Assembly: GCF_003751265.1 (NCBI RefSeq)
Contig: NZ_RJKN01000002.1
Span: forward strand, 248,001 to 312,000
DNA: 64,000 nt
DNA from: Pseudokineococcus lusitanus
GTDB taxonomy: Bacteria; Actinomycetota; Actinomycetes; Actinomycetales; Quadrisphaeraceae
Direction of reading: 5' to 3'
The stretch's first letter is position 1. Each line of letters opens with the position of its first letter. The translations under genes were made by a program, and so were the position numbers. The notes beneath the pieces are model-generated. The model was given only the letters and a program-made list of their open reading frames with translations. It was not told the origin of the DNA and made no database searches. Shown here piece by piece: positions 54,196 to 63,844 of the stretch.

Positions 54196-55248
54196 TCAGG
54201 GGGCGGGCGGGGGCGCCGTGCTCGCGCGGACGACGAGGCGCGTCGGGACGAGCGTCGTCCCCGGGGGCGCTGCCCCGTCGGCGACCTGGCGCAGCGCGAG
54301 CTCCACGCAGAGGCGGCCGACCTCGTGGAAGTCCTGGTGCACCGTCGTCAGCGGCGGGGCGTAGTCGCCCGCGTCGGGGAGGTCGTCGAAGCCGACGACG
54401 CTGACGTCCTCCGGCACCCGCCGTCCCGCCTCCCGCAGCGCCCGCATCACCCCCAGCGCCATCTGGTCGTTCGCGGAGAAGACCGCGGTGCAGCGGGTCT
54501 CGCGGGCCAGGCGCCGGCCTGCCTCGTACCCGGACGTCGACGACCAGTCCCCCACGAGCGGCGGCGGCACCTCCCGGCCCGCTGCGCGCAGCGTCTCCGC
54601 CCATGCCCCGGCGCGGGTCCCCGCCGCGAAGGAGTCCTGGGGTCCGGCCACGTGCCAGACGGTCGCGTGGCCGAGGTCGAGCAGGTGGCGGACGGCCTGG
54701 CGGGTGCCGTCGGCCTGGTCGGTGTCGACGACGGGGTAGCGCGAGCCCGCGTCGGAGTCGACGACGACGACCGGCACGCCGGGCGGCAGCAGCACCGTCA
54801 TCGTGTCGAGCAGCTGCACCTCCATGACGACGACGACGGCGTCGACCGCCAGCTCGGTCAGCCGTGAGAAGGCGCCGCTGACCTCCTCCTGCGTGTGCTG
54901 CTGCACCGGGACCACGGTGATGCCGTACCCGGCTGTCGCCGCGGAGGCGAGGATGCCGTCGAGGGTCCGCACGTTGCCCACCGTCGACAGCGTGAACAGC
55001 AGCACGCCGATCGAGCGGAAGCGGCCCGACTTGAGCGCCCGCGCAGCGCTGTTCGGGCGGTAGCCCAGCCGCTGCATGGCCTCGACGACGACCCGCCGCG
55101 TCGGCTCGCCGACCCCGGGGGCGCCGTTGGCGACGCGCGAGACGGTCTGCGCGGAGACGCCGACCTCGCGGGCGACGTCCGACATCCGCACGCCGCGGCG
55201 GGCGGGGGTGCCGGGCGCACCGCCGGGAGCGCCGGTGGCGGCGGTCAT
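54196..55248 (-). CDS. LacI-family regulator of the galactan island
   Basis: Repressor of 350 residues, divergent from the transporter-hydrolase operon. The helix-turn-helix is RMSDVAREVGVSAQTVSRVANGAPGVGEPTRRVV (about 21-54), with hinge LGYRPNSAARALKSGR. The effector domain includes SIGVLLFTLSTVGNVRTLDG, VPVVVVDSD, ARETRCTAVFSANDQMALGVMRALREAG and VVGFDDLPDAG. The inducer is probably a galacto-oligosaccharide, by context. ATG 55248 follows GAGGAGG. Two operators lie about 90-140 bases upstream, between it and the operon, so it probably also controls itself. Confidence 0.9.
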   Translation of the reverse strand: MTAATGAPGGAPGTPARRGVRMSDVAREVGVSAQTVSRVANGAPGVGEPTRRVVVEAMQRLGYRPNSAARALKSGRFRSIGVLLFTLSTVGNVRTLDGILASAATAGYGITVVPVQQHTQEEVSGAFSRLTELAVDAVVVVMEVQLLDTMTVLLPPGVPVVVVDSDAGSRYPVVDTDQADGTRQAVRHLLDLGHATVWHVAGPQDSFAAGTRAGAWAETLRAAGREVPPPLVGDWSSTSGYEAGRRLARETRCTAVFSANDQMALGVMRALREAGRRVPEDVSVVGFDDLPDAGDYAPPLTTVHQDFHEVGRLCVELALRQVADGAAPPGTTLVPTRLVVRASTAPPPAP

Positions 55249-55337
55249 GGGGCCTCCTCGCTGGGTCCGCCGGTCCGGCTGCCGAGCGGCCCGGCCACCT
55301 GCTCGCGGGGGCCGACGACGACGTCCGCCCGGCAGAT

Positions 55338-55390
55338 GGTTGCGCAAACGTAGCGCGGGAGTCCATGCTGTCCGGGCAGTTAACGCAAAC
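55338..55390. promoter_or_regulatory. Two LacI-type operators 41 bp apart
   Basis: GGTTGCGCAAAC (55338-55349) and GTTAACGCAAAC (55379-55390) match the palindrome GTTTGCGCAAAC at 11 and 10 of 12 positions. They sit in the divergent gap between lacI and the permease operon, start to start 41 bases apart and so on the same DNA face, as expected for cooperative repression. Confidence 0.7.
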
Positions 55391-55476
55391 GTCCACCCAG
55401 GTCGACGACGACCGCGGGGCGCCCGCCGCAGCGGGGCCACGCTCCCGTCGCCCGCGAGCACGGAGCGAGGACGCCC

Positions 55477-56412
55477 ATGACGGCCGCCGCCCCTCCCGCC
55501 CCCGCCACGCCGCCCCCGGCCGCGGCCGCACCCCGCCGCGGCGCGGGGACGCGGCGCCGCTGGGCCGGCTGGTGGTTCGTCGGCCCCTTCATGGCCGTCT
55601 TCGCCCTCGTCTTCCTCGCGCCGATCGCCTACTCGGTGTGGCTCAGCCTCTTCCAGGACCGGCTCGTCGGCGGGACGTCCTTCGTCGGCCTCGACAACTA
55701 CGCGGCCGCCCTCGGCGACCAGCGGCTGTGGTCGGGCCTGGCGCGGGTGGCGCTCTTCCTCGTCGTCCAGGTGCCGGTGATGCTCGGCCTCGCGCTCTTC
55801 GCGGCGCTGGCGATCGACTCGGGGCGCCTGCACGGCGCCGCGTTCTTCCGCATCTCGGTCTTCATGCCGTACGCGGTGCCCGCCGTCGTCGCCACGCTCA
55901 TGTGGGGCTTCATGTACGGCACGCGCTTCGGCCTCGTCGGCAACCTCCAGGACGCGCTCGGCGTCACGCTGCCCGCGCCGCTGTCCCCCGACTACGTCCT
56001 CGTCGCCATCGGCAACATCGTCACGTGGTCCTTCGTGGGCTACAACATGCTGATCTTCTACTCGGCGCTGCGCACGGTGCCGCGCAGCCTCTACGAGGCC
56101 GCCGAGATCGACGGCGCCGGCCAGCTGCGGATCATCACGGCCATCAAGCTGCCGGCCATCCGCGGCGCCCTCGTCGTCGCGACGATCTTCTCGGTCATCG
56201 GCAGCTTCCAGCTCTTCAACGAGCCGAGCATCCTCCAGGCGCTGGCGCCCAACGCCATCACGACCGACTTCACGCCCAACCTCTACGCCTACTCGCTGTC
56301 CTTCTCGGGCCAGCAGTACAACTACGCCGCCACGGTCGCGCTGATCATGGGCCTGGTGACCATGGTGGTCGCCTACGTCGTGCAGCTCCGCGGCCTGCGG
56401 CAGGAGAAGTGA
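55477..56412 (+). CDS. Sugar ABC transporter permease (MalF-like, galactan island)
   Basis: Inner-membrane permease of 311 residues with six membrane segments after a Pro/Ala-rich cytoplasmic N-terminus of 30 residues. The EAA loop is SLYEAAEIDGAGQLRIITAI; FMPYAVPAVVATLMW and FSVIGSFQLFNEP are typical of CUT1 permeases for oligosaccharides. It lacks the large P2 domain seen in the MalF of the first island. ATG 55477 follows GAGCGAGGA. First gene of a five-gene rightward operon, and probably partnered with a shared ATPase encoded elsewhere. Confidence 0.92.
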   Translation: MTAAAPPAPATPPPAAAAPRRGAGTRRRWAGWWFVGPFMAVFALVFLAPIAYSVWLSLFQDRLVGGTSFVGLDNYAAALGDQRLWSGLARVALFLVVQVPVMLGLALFAALAIDSGRLHGAAFFRISVFMPYAVPAVVATLMWGFMYGTRFGLVGNLQDALGVTLPAPLSPDYVLVAIGNIVTWSFVGYNMLIFYSALRTVPRSLYEAAEIDGAGQLRIITAIKLPAIRGALVVATIFSVIGSFQLFNEPSILQALAPNAITTDFTPNLYAYSLSFSGQQYNYAATVALIMGLVTMVVAYVVQLRGLRQEK

Positions 56413-56417
56413 CCGCC

Positions 56418-57350
56418 GTGACGACGTCGACCCCCACCGCCCGCCCCACCGCGGCGACGTCGCGCCGTGCCTCGTCGCTGCGCCCGACGCGCAGCCGTCG
56501 CGTCGACCGGCCGCGCCGCTCCGTCCTCCTCACGGTGCTCTGCGCGCTCGTCCTCGTCTACGCGCTGGTGCCGCTCGTGTGGCTCGTCATCAACGCGACG
56601 AAGTCCCAGGGCGACCTCTTCGGCTCCTTCGGGCTGTGGTTCGCGGGCGACGTCAACCTCCTCGACAACATCGTCCGCACGCTCACGTACGACGACGGCG
56701 TCTTCGGCCGGTGGTTCCTCAACACCCTGCTGTACGTCGTCGCCGGCGCCGGCGGCGCGACCGTCCTCGCCGTCCTCGGCGGGTACGGCCTCGCGAAGTT
56801 CGACTTCGTCGGCAAGAAGGCGGTGCTCGCCGTCGTCATCGGCGCGGTGGCCGTCCCGGGCACGGCGCTGGCGGTGCCGACCTTCCTCATGTTCAGCCAG
56901 ATGGGGATCACGAACACCCCGCTGGCGGTCATCGTGCCGTCGCTCATCTCGCCGTTCGGCCTCTACCTCATGTGGACCTTCGCGTCCGAGGCGATCCCCA
57001 CCGAGCTCCTCGAGGCGGCGCGGGTCGACGGCGCCGGCGAGCTGCGCACCTTCGCGCAGGTCTGCCTGCCGCTGCTGGCGCCGGGGACCGTGACGGTCCT
57101 GCTCTTCACCGTCGTCGCGACGTGGAACAACTACTTCCTGCCGCTCATCATGCTGCGCGACCCCGACTGGTACCCGCTCACCCTCGGGCTCAACGCGTGG
57201 AACGCCCAGGCCGCCACCGCGGGCGGCGAGGCGATCTTCGACCTCGTCATCACCGGCTCGCTTCTCACCGTGCTGCCGCTCGTCGTGGCCTTCCTCTTCC
57301 TGCAGCGCTACTGGCAGAGCGGCCTGTCCGCCGGCGGGGTCAAGGAGTGA
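56418..57350 (+). CDS. Sugar ABC transporter permease (MalG-like, galactan island)
   Basis: Inner-membrane permease of 310 residues with six membrane segments (the first about 35-57, LLTVLCALVLVYALVPLVW). The EAA loop is LLEAARVDGAGELRTFAQV and the C-terminus is QSGLSAGGVKE, the CUT1 signature end. GTG 56418 lies 10 bases behind AGGAGA. A GTG at 56409, overlapping the previous stop as GTGA, would be too close to that site but cannot be excluded. It works with the preceding permease and the following binding protein. Confidence 0.92.
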   Translation: MTTSTPTARPTAATSRRASSLRPTRSRRVDRPRRSVLLTVLCALVLVYALVPLVWLVINATKSQGDLFGSFGLWFAGDVNLLDNIVRTLTYDDGVFGRWFLNTLLYVVAGAGGATVLAVLGGYGLAKFDFVGKKAVLAVVIGAVAVPGTALAVPTFLMFSQMGITNTPLAVIVPSLISPFGLYLMWTFASEAIPTELLEAARVDGAGELRTFAQVCLPLLAPGTVTVLLFTVVATWNNYFLPLIMLRDPDWYPLTLGLNAWNAQAATAGGEAIFDLVITGSLLTVLPLVVAFLFLQRYWQSGLSAGGVKE

Positions 57351-57454
57351 CCCCGCCGTCGGACCGGGGCCGCCGCGGCCCCCGCTCCCCCCTGGCCCGC
57401 CCGTCCCGCACCACCCCCTCGACCACCGCAGCCCAGACCTCCCGGAGGACACCG

Positions 57455-58801
57455 ATGTCCAGCCCCACCCCGTCCCGCCGCCTCGCGGCCCGCACCCTGC
57501 GCGGCACGGCGCTCGTCGCCGTGCTCGGCCTCACGCTCGCCGCGTGCGGCGGCGGGGACGGCTCGCCCGAGGACGTCGCCGCCGCCGTCGAGGAGGGCGG
57601 CACGCTCACCGTCTGGGCGTGGGACCCGACGATGGAGCAGGTCGCGGCCGACTTCGAGACCGCCAACCCCGGCGTCACCGTCGAGCTCGCCAACGTCGGC
57701 ACCGGCAACGACCAGTACACGGCCCTGCAGAACGCCATCTCCGCCGGCAGCGGCGGGCCCGACGTCGCCCAGGTCGAGTACTACGCCCTCCCCCAGTTCG
57801 TCCTCGGCGAGGCGCTCGCCGACCTCGGCCCCTTGGGCGCCGACGACCTCGAGGGCACCTACACCCCCGGCCCGTGGAACGCCGTCCAGGCCGCCGGCCA
57901 GGGCGAGGGCATCTACGGCCTCCCGATCGACTCGGGCCCCATGGCGCTCTTCTACAACGCCGCCGTCTTCGAGGAGGCGGGCGTCGAGGTCCCGACGACG
58001 TGGGACGAGTACGTCGAGGCGGGCCGCCAGATCCACGCCGCGCTGCCGGACACCTACATCACCGCCGACACCGGCGACGCCGGCTTCGCGACGTCGCTCA
58101 TCTGGCAGGCCGGCGGCGAGCCCTTCACGGTCGACGGCACCGACGTCGGCATCGACCTGGCGGACGAGGGCTCGGCCCGCTTCGCCGAGATGTGGCAGCC
58201 GATGATCGACGAGGAGCTCCTCGCGCCGATCAACCCCTGGACCGACGAGTGGTTCGCCGCCCTCGGCGGCGGGCAGGTCGCGAGCCTCGTCACCGGTGCC
58301 TGGATGCCCGGCAACCTCGTGAGCGGCGCCGCGGACGCGTCCGGCGACTGGCGTGTGGCCCCCATGCCGCAGTGGGAGGAGGGCGGCGCCGCCACCTCCG
58401 AGAACGGCGGCAGCTCGCTGGCCGTGATGGAGGCGAGCGAGCAGCAGGAGCTCGCCTACGCCTTCCTCGACTTCGCCGCCGCGGGCGACGGCATCGCCTC
58501 CCGCGTGGAGGAGGGTGCCTTCCCCGCCACCGTGGCCGAGCTCGAGTCCGAGGAGTTCCTCGCGCAGGAGCCGGAGTACTTCGGCGGCCAGCGGATCAAC
58601 GAGGTGCTCGCGGAGTCCGCGACCGAGGTCGTCGACGGCTGGCAGTACCTGCCCTTCCAGGTCTACGCGAACAGCGTCTTCAACGACACGGTCGGCCAGG
58701 CGTACGTCGGCGGCACGACGCTCTCCGAGGGCCTGCAGTCCTGGCAGGGCGACCTCACCACCTACGGCGAGCAGCAGGGCTTCGGCACCGCCGCCCGCTG
58801 A
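57455..58801 (+). CDS. Sugar-binding lipoprotein (galactan island)
   Basis: Extracytoplasmic CUT1 solute-binding protein of 448 residues. The lipobox is LTLAAC (Cys about 30). Family features are TLTVWAWDPTMEQVAADFE, QYTALQNAISAGSGGPDVAQVEYYALPQ, GIYGLPIDSGPMALFYN, EEAGVEVPTTWDEYVEAG, and late MPGNLVSGAADASGDWRVAPMP. Aromatic residues expected at the sugar site are present (WAWD, YYAL, WQYLPF). The ligand is probably a galacto-oligosaccharide, from the neighbouring hydrolases. ATG 57455 follows GGAGGA. Placement after the permease genes is unusual but seen elsewhere. Confidence 0.92.
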   Translation: MSSPTPSRRLAARTLRGTALVAVLGLTLAACGGGDGSPEDVAAAVEEGGTLTVWAWDPTMEQVAADFETANPGVTVELANVGTGNDQYTALQNAISAGSGGPDVAQVEYYALPQFVLGEALADLGPLGADDLEGTYTPGPWNAVQAAGQGEGIYGLPIDSGPMALFYNAAVFEEAGVEVPTTWDEYVEAGRQIHAALPDTYITADTGDAGFATSLIWQAGGEPFTVDGTDVGIDLADEGSARFAEMWQPMIDEELLAPINPWTDEWFAALGGGQVASLVTGAWMPGNLVSGAADASGDWRVAPMPQWEEGGAATSENGGSSLAVMEASEQQELAYAFLDFAAAGDGIASRVEEGAFPATVAELESEEFLAQEPEYFGGQRINEVLAESATEVVDGWQYLPFQVYANSVFNDTVGQAYVGGTTLSEGLQSWQGDLTTYGEQQGFGTAAR

Positions 58802-58896
58802 CGTCGCGGGCCGGCCGGGCGGACCACCGCCCGGCCGGCCCCGCACCACCGCCGCACGACCCGCCCTCCCCGCACCCCGCGCAGCCAGGAGCACCC

Positions 58897-60678
58897 ATGC
58901 CCACCTTCGAGATCGGCGCCGAGGACTTCCTCCTCGACGGCCGGCCCCTGCGGCTCGTGTCCGGCGCGCTGCACTACTTCCGCACGCACCCCGACGCGTG
59001 GGCCGACCGGCTGCGCACCGCGCGCCTCATGGGCCTCAACACCGTCGAGACGTACGTGCCGTGGAACTTCCACAGCCCCCGCCGCGGCGAGCTGCGCCTC
59101 GACGGCCCCGCGGACCTCGGGCGGTTCCTCGACCTCGCCGCCGCCGAGGGCCTGCACGCCGTCGTGCGCCCCGGCCCCTTCGTCTGCGCCGAGTGGGACG
59201 GCGGCGGCCTCCCGGCGTGGCTGCTGGCCGAGGCCGGCGTCGGCGTGCGCCGCGCCGAGCCACGCTTCCTGGCGGCCGTCGAGGAGCACTTCTCGGCGCT
59301 GCTGCCCGTCGTCGCGGAGCGGCAGGTCACGCGCGGCGGCAACGTCGTGCTCGTCCAGGTCGAGAACGAGTACGGCGCCTACGACGAGGACGCCGACCCC
59401 GCCGACCGGCAGAAGTACCTCGAGGCCCTCGTCGACGTCGTCCGCGGCGCCGGCATCGACGTCCCGTTGATCACCTGCGACCAGGCCGATGACGCCATGC
59501 TCGAGCGCGGCGGCCTGCCCGGCCTCCACCGGACGGCCACCTTCGGCTCCCGCTCCCGCGAGCGCCTCGAGGTGCTCCGCCGCCACCAGCCCACCGGGCC
59601 GCTCATGTGCACGGAGTTCTGGGCCGGGTGGTTCGACACGTGGGGCGGGCACCACCACGTGCCCCCGGCCGGGACGAGCGCCGGCGACCTCGACGACCTC
59701 CTCGCGGCGGGCGCCTCGGTCAACATCTACATGGCCCACGGCGGCACGAACTTCGGCACGACGAGCGGCGCCAACCACAAGGGCGTCTACGCGCCGACGA
59801 CGACGTCCTACGACTACGGCGCGCCCATCAGCGAGGACGGCACGCCCGGGCCGCTCTTCGACGCCTTCCGGACGGTCATCGCCCGGCACGAGCCCGTGCC
59901 CGCCGAGGTGCCCGCGCCGCGCGCGCCCGCGCCGACGCTCGACGTCGCCCTCGACCACCGGCTCGACGTCGCGGACGCGACGGCGGCCCTCGGGCCGTGG
60001 CGCACGTGGGACCACCTCCCCACCGCCGACGAGGTCGAGCAGTGGACCGGCCTCGTGCTCTACGCCGCCGACGTCACGGCCGCCGACCGCGCCGTCGTCC
60101 TCGGCGAGGTCCGCGACCACGCCGTCGCCCGCCTCGACCGCGACCCCGTGGCCGTCCTCGACCGGGCGCGCGGCGACCGCGTCGTCCCGCTGCCCGCCCG
60201 CGCGGGCGAGCTGCAGCTCCTCGTCGAGGACATGGGCCGCGTCAACTACGGCGAGCGCATCGGCGAGGCGAAGGGCCTGGTGGGCCCGGCCCGCACGGCC
60301 GCCCGCGGGCTGACGGCCTGGCGGACGGCCGCGCTGGACCTCGAGGACGTCACCGCCCTCACCGCGCAGGTGCGGGCGACGCCCGCCACGGCGCCCGACG
60401 CCCCCGTCGTCGGCCCGGCCTTCTGCGCCGGCACCTTCGACGCCGCACCGGGCGCCGACCACTTCTTCTCGGTCGACGGCTGGGGCAAGGGCCTCGTCTG
60501 GGTGAACGGCTGGTGCCTGGGCCGCTACTGGGGCGCCGGACCGGCCCGCACCCTCTACGTGCCCGGGCCCCTCCTGCGCGCCGAGGGCAACGAGCTGCTC
60601 GTCCTCGAGCTGCACGGCGCCGCGGCCGCCTGCGGGCGCCTCGTCGACGCGCCCGACCTGGGGCACACCGAGTTCTGA
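58897..60678 (+). CDS. GH35 beta-galactosidase
   Basis: Beta-galactosidase of 593 residues without a signal peptide, so cytoplasmic and acting on imported oligosaccharides. The GH35 barrel starts LDGRPLRLVSGALHYFRTHPDAW, with MGLNTVETYVPWNFH. The acid/base Glu is in VQVENEYGAYD and the nucleophile Glu in MCTEFWAGWFDTWGG. C-terminal beta domains follow (about 330-593; GWGKGLVWVNGWCLGRYWG is the conserved jelly-roll end). GH35 enzymes remove terminal beta-galactose, including beta-1,3 and beta-1,6 links. ATG 58897 follows AGGAG. It fits between the importer and the secreted endo-enzyme. Confidence 0.93.
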   Translation: MPTFEIGAEDFLLDGRPLRLVSGALHYFRTHPDAWADRLRTARLMGLNTVETYVPWNFHSPRRGELRLDGPADLGRFLDLAAAEGLHAVVRPGPFVCAEWDGGGLPAWLLAEAGVGVRRAEPRFLAAVEEHFSALLPVVAERQVTRGGNVVLVQVENEYGAYDEDADPADRQKYLEALVDVVRGAGIDVPLITCDQADDAMLERGGLPGLHRTATFGSRSRERLEVLRRHQPTGPLMCTEFWAGWFDTWGGHHHVPPAGTSAGDLDDLLAAGASVNIYMAHGGTNFGTTSGANHKGVYAPTTTSYDYGAPISEDGTPGPLFDAFRTVIARHEPVPAEVPAPRAPAPTLDVALDHRLDVADATAALGPWRTWDHLPTADEVEQWTGLVLYAADVTAADRAVVLGEVRDHAVARLDRDPVAVLDRARGDRVVPLPARAGELQLLVEDMGRVNYGERIGEAKGLVGPARTAARGLTAWRTAALDLEDVTALTAQVRATPATAPDAPVVGPAFCAGTFDAAPGADHFFSVDGWGKGLVWVNGWCLGRYWGAGPARTLYVPGPLLRAEGNELLVLELHGAAAACGRLVDAPDLGHTEF

Positions 60679-60771
60679 CCCCGCCGTCGCCGCCCCTCCG
60701 GGCGGCGACGGCCCTCCGACGCACCACCGCACGACCCCGCACGCGACGACGACGACGCGAGAGGCACTCCC

Positions 60772-63771
60772 ATGACGACCGACCACCACGCCCCGACGAC
60801 CCGGGGCCGCACCGGCCGCGGGACGCCCCGGCCGGGACGGCGGGTGCGGCGCTCCGCCGCCGCCGTCGGCCTCGCCGCCGTCCTCGCGGCGACGGCCCTG
60901 CCGGCCGCCGGCGCACCGGCCGCCGCCCCCGACGACGCGGCCGCCCAGGACGTCGCGCAGGTGACCGTCCGGCCCGACCCGTCCTACCGCGGCGAGGCCT
61001 TCGAGGGCTGGGGCACGAGCCTCGTGTGGTTCGCCAACGCCACCGGCGACTACCCCGACGAGGTGCGCGAGCGGCTGGCGGACCTGCTCTTCGGCGAGGA
61101 CGGGCTGCGGCTCAACATCGCCCGCTACAACGTCGGCGGCGGCAACGCCCCCGACGTCCCCGACTACCTGCGCCCGGGCGGCGCCGTCCCCGGCTGGTGG
61201 CAGGCACCGGAGGGCACCACCCGCGAGGACACGGACTGGTGGGACCCGGAGAACCCGGAGCACTGGGACGAGGAGGCGGACGCGGCGCAGCGCTGGTGGG
61301 TCGACCGCATCAAGGGCGACGTCACCCACTGGGAGGCGTTCAGCAACTCCCCGCCGTGGTTCCAGACGGTCAGCGGCTACACGTCCGGCGGCTTCGACTC
61401 GAGCGCGGACCAGATCCGCTCCGACCGGGTCGACGACTTCGCCGCCTACATGACCGGCGTCGTCGACCGGCTCGAGGCCGCGCACGGCATCGACGTCGAC
61501 ACGATCGACCCGCTCAACGAGCCGAACACCCCCTACTGGGGAACGCAGCTCGGCGAGGACGGCAACCCGACCGGCGGCCGTCAGGAGGGCGCCCACGCGG
61601 GTCCCCGCTCGCAGGCCGAGGTCCTCGCGGCGCTCGACCGCGCGCTGGAGACCGCCGGCACCGACGCGGTGATCTCGGCGATGGACGAGACGAACCCGGG
61701 CACCTTCGCCACCAACTGGTACGCCTACCCGGACGAGGTGCGCGACGCCGTCGAGCAGCTCAACGTCCACACGTACGGCACCGGCCAGCGTCCCGTCGTC
61801 CGCGACATCGCCAAGGGCTGGGACAAGCCGCTGTGGCAGAGCGAGGTCGAGGGCTCGTGGGGCTCCGGGCAGGACTTCGAGTCCATGGAGCCCGGTCTTG
61901 GCATGGCCGGCCGCATCGTCGACGACCTCCGCGAGCTCGAGCCGACGGCCTGGGTGTTCTGGCAGCCCGTCGAGGACTACGACAACATGAAGCCGGGCGG
62001 CGAGAGCGCGGCGGGCGCTAACTGGGGCAGCATCCAGCTCCCCTTCGACTGCACGGCCGAGGACACCCTCGAGACCTGCCCGATCTACACCAACACGAAG
62101 TTCGACACGACGCGGAACTTCACCCACTACATCCGCCCCGGCGACCACCTCCTCGGCGTCGACGACACCTCGACCGTCGCGGCGGAGACCCGCCGGGGCG
62201 CCACCGTCGTGCACGTCAACGACACGGCCGCGCCGCGCGAGGTGACGCTCGACCTGTCCGGCTTCCGGCTCGTCCAGCGGGGCGCCACGGTCACGCCCGT
62301 CGTCACCGACGCGGACGGCGCCCTCGTCGGGGGCGAGCCCGTGCCTGTCGCCGACGAGCGCGCGAGCCTCGTCGTGCCCGCGGAGTCCGTGACGACCTTC
62401 CTCGTCCGCGGCGTCCGCGGCGCCGACGCCCGCGAGGCCACGGTGCAGGACGGCCACGTCTACCGCCTCGACGGCGTCCAGAGCGACCGCCTGCTGGCGG
62501 CGGAGGGCGACGGCGCGGTGATCCGCGGCGACGACGTCTCCGCCGTCGAGCAGCTGTGGCGGCTGGAGGCCGTGACCGGCACCGGCAACCAGACGGAGTA
62601 CGCGCTGACCTCGGCCGCCGACGGCCGCGTGCTGCGGGACGGCACCGACGGCCTCGTCCTCGTGGACGGTGACCCCGCGTCCGACCCGGCCGCCCGCTGG
62701 GTCGGCTCGACGACGGGCGACGGGACCTGGACCTTCGTCAACCGCGGCACGACCCGCCTGCTCGACGTCGGCGGCCAGGCGACGGCCGACGGCTCCCCCG
62801 TCGGCACGTGGCAGGCGGGCGGCGGCGCCAACCAGCGCTGGGCGCTCGTCGACGAGACCGTGCTGGGCGGGGCCCCGGTGGAGGTCTTCACGCCCACGGG
62901 CGAGGTCCCGCAGCTGCCGGCCACCGTGCCGACGCGGCTGCGCGGGGGCACGGGCGTCGCGGTGCCCGTCACCTGGCGCCTGCCCGCGCCGCGGGTCTGG
63001 GACAGCCCGGGGACGCGCACCGTGCGCGGCACCGCGACCGATCTCACCGGCCGGACGCACCGCGTCGAGGCGACGGTCGTCGTCGACACGCTGACGACGA
63101 CGGAGCCCGCGGCGGCCGCGACCGTGCCCGGCGAGCTGCCCGTCCTCCCGGCGTCCGTGACGGCGACCGGCTCGCTCGGCGTGCCGGTGCAGCGCCCCGT
63201 CGTCTGGGACGCCGTCGACGTCGCCGACCTCGCCGAGGTGGGTCAGGTCGAGGTGACCGGCACGGTCGACGCCGGGGCCGGACGCACGCTGCCCGCCGTG
63301 GCCGTCGTCGACGTCACGCCCGGGGTGCCGGGCAACGTCGCCCTGGACGCCGGCGTCTCCTACGCCGCGTCCTTCAGCGAGCCGGGGTACGGCCCGGCCG
63401 GACTGCGGGACGGGCGGACCACCGACAAGGCGTGGTCGACGTGGACGCCGGACCAGTCGCGCGGCGCCGAGACGCTGACGGCCACGCTGCCCGCACCGCG
63501 CACGGTGACCGGCCTGCGGCTGCACGTGCTGCCGGAGGGCGAGGGCACCGCCCCCGTGGACGCCCGGGTCCAGGTGCGGGCGGCGGACGGCACGTGGGTC
63601 GACGCCGGGTCCGTCACCGGCCCCGCCACGGCGACCGTCGTCGACGTCCCGCTCACGACGCCGACCCGCTCGGACGCCGTCCGGGTGGTGCTGACGCCGG
63701 CGGCGGGCCGGTACCTCGTGGCCTCGGAGCTCGAGGTGCTGGCGCTCGTCCCCGGGACGCCCGCCGGCTGA
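60772..63771 (+). CDS. Secreted GH30 endo-beta-1,6-galactanase-like enzyme
   Basis: Exported modular hydrolase of 999 residues. The signal peptide runs to about 55. The GH30 catalytic domain (about 65-545) has FEGWGTSLVWFANATG and LRLNIARYNVGGGN, acid/base Glu in DPLNEPNTPYWG, nucleophile Glu in LWQSEVEGSWG, and AWVFWQPVEDYDN. This pattern fits GH30 subfamily 5 endo-beta-1,6-galactanases. Then come a ricin-like carbohydrate-binding domain (about 560-700, ending GGGANQRWALV), two Ig-like bacterial domains (about 710-850), and an F5/8-type-C/CBM32-like domain (about 860-999). It would cut arabinogalactan side chains outside the cell. Last gene of the operon. Confidence 0.88.
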   Translation: MTTDHHAPTTRGRTGRGTPRPGRRVRRSAAAVGLAAVLAATALPAAGAPAAAPDDAAAQDVAQVTVRPDPSYRGEAFEGWGTSLVWFANATGDYPDEVRERLADLLFGEDGLRLNIARYNVGGGNAPDVPDYLRPGGAVPGWWQAPEGTTREDTDWWDPENPEHWDEEADAAQRWWVDRIKGDVTHWEAFSNSPPWFQTVSGYTSGGFDSSADQIRSDRVDDFAAYMTGVVDRLEAAHGIDVDTIDPLNEPNTPYWGTQLGEDGNPTGGRQEGAHAGPRSQAEVLAALDRALETAGTDAVISAMDETNPGTFATNWYAYPDEVRDAVEQLNVHTYGTGQRPVVRDIAKGWDKPLWQSEVEGSWGSGQDFESMEPGLGMAGRIVDDLRELEPTAWVFWQPVEDYDNMKPGGESAAGANWGSIQLPFDCTAEDTLETCPIYTNTKFDTTRNFTHYIRPGDHLLGVDDTSTVAAETRRGATVVHVNDTAAPREVTLDLSGFRLVQRGATVTPVVTDADGALVGGEPVPVADERASLVVPAESVTTFLVRGVRGADAREATVQDGHVYRLDGVQSDRLLAAEGDGAVIRGDDVSAVEQLWRLEAVTGTGNQTEYALTSAADGRVLRDGTDGLVLVDGDPASDPAARWVGSTTGDGTWTFVNRGTTRLLDVGGQATADGSPVGTWQAGGGANQRWALVDETVLGGAPVEVFTPTGEVPQLPATVPTRLRGGTGVAVPVTWRLPAPRVWDSPGTRTVRGTATDLTGRTHRVEATVVVDTLTTTEPAAAATVPGELPVLPASVTATGSLGVPVQRPVVWDAVDVADLAEVGQVEVTGTVDAGAGRTLPAVAVVDVTPGVPGNVALDAGVSYAASFSEPGYGPAGLRDGRTTDKAWSTWTPDQSRGAETLTATLPAPRTVTGLRLHVLPEGEGTAPVDARVQVRAADGTWVDAGSVTGPATATVVDVPLTTPTRSDAVRVVLTPAAGRYLVASELEVLALVPGTPAG

Positions 63772-63784
63772 CCGAGCGCTCCCA

Positions 63785-63820
63785 CCGCAGGCCCGTCCCC
63801 CTCGGGGGGCGGGCCTGCGG
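63785..63820. terminator. Terminator hairpin of the galactan operon
   Basis: An 11-bp outer stem (63785-63795 with 63810-63820), extended inward by C/G pairing, lies 14 bases after the GH30 stop. Confidence 0.75.
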
Positions 63821-63844
63821 CATGTCCGGGCCCGTCCCGGTCCC

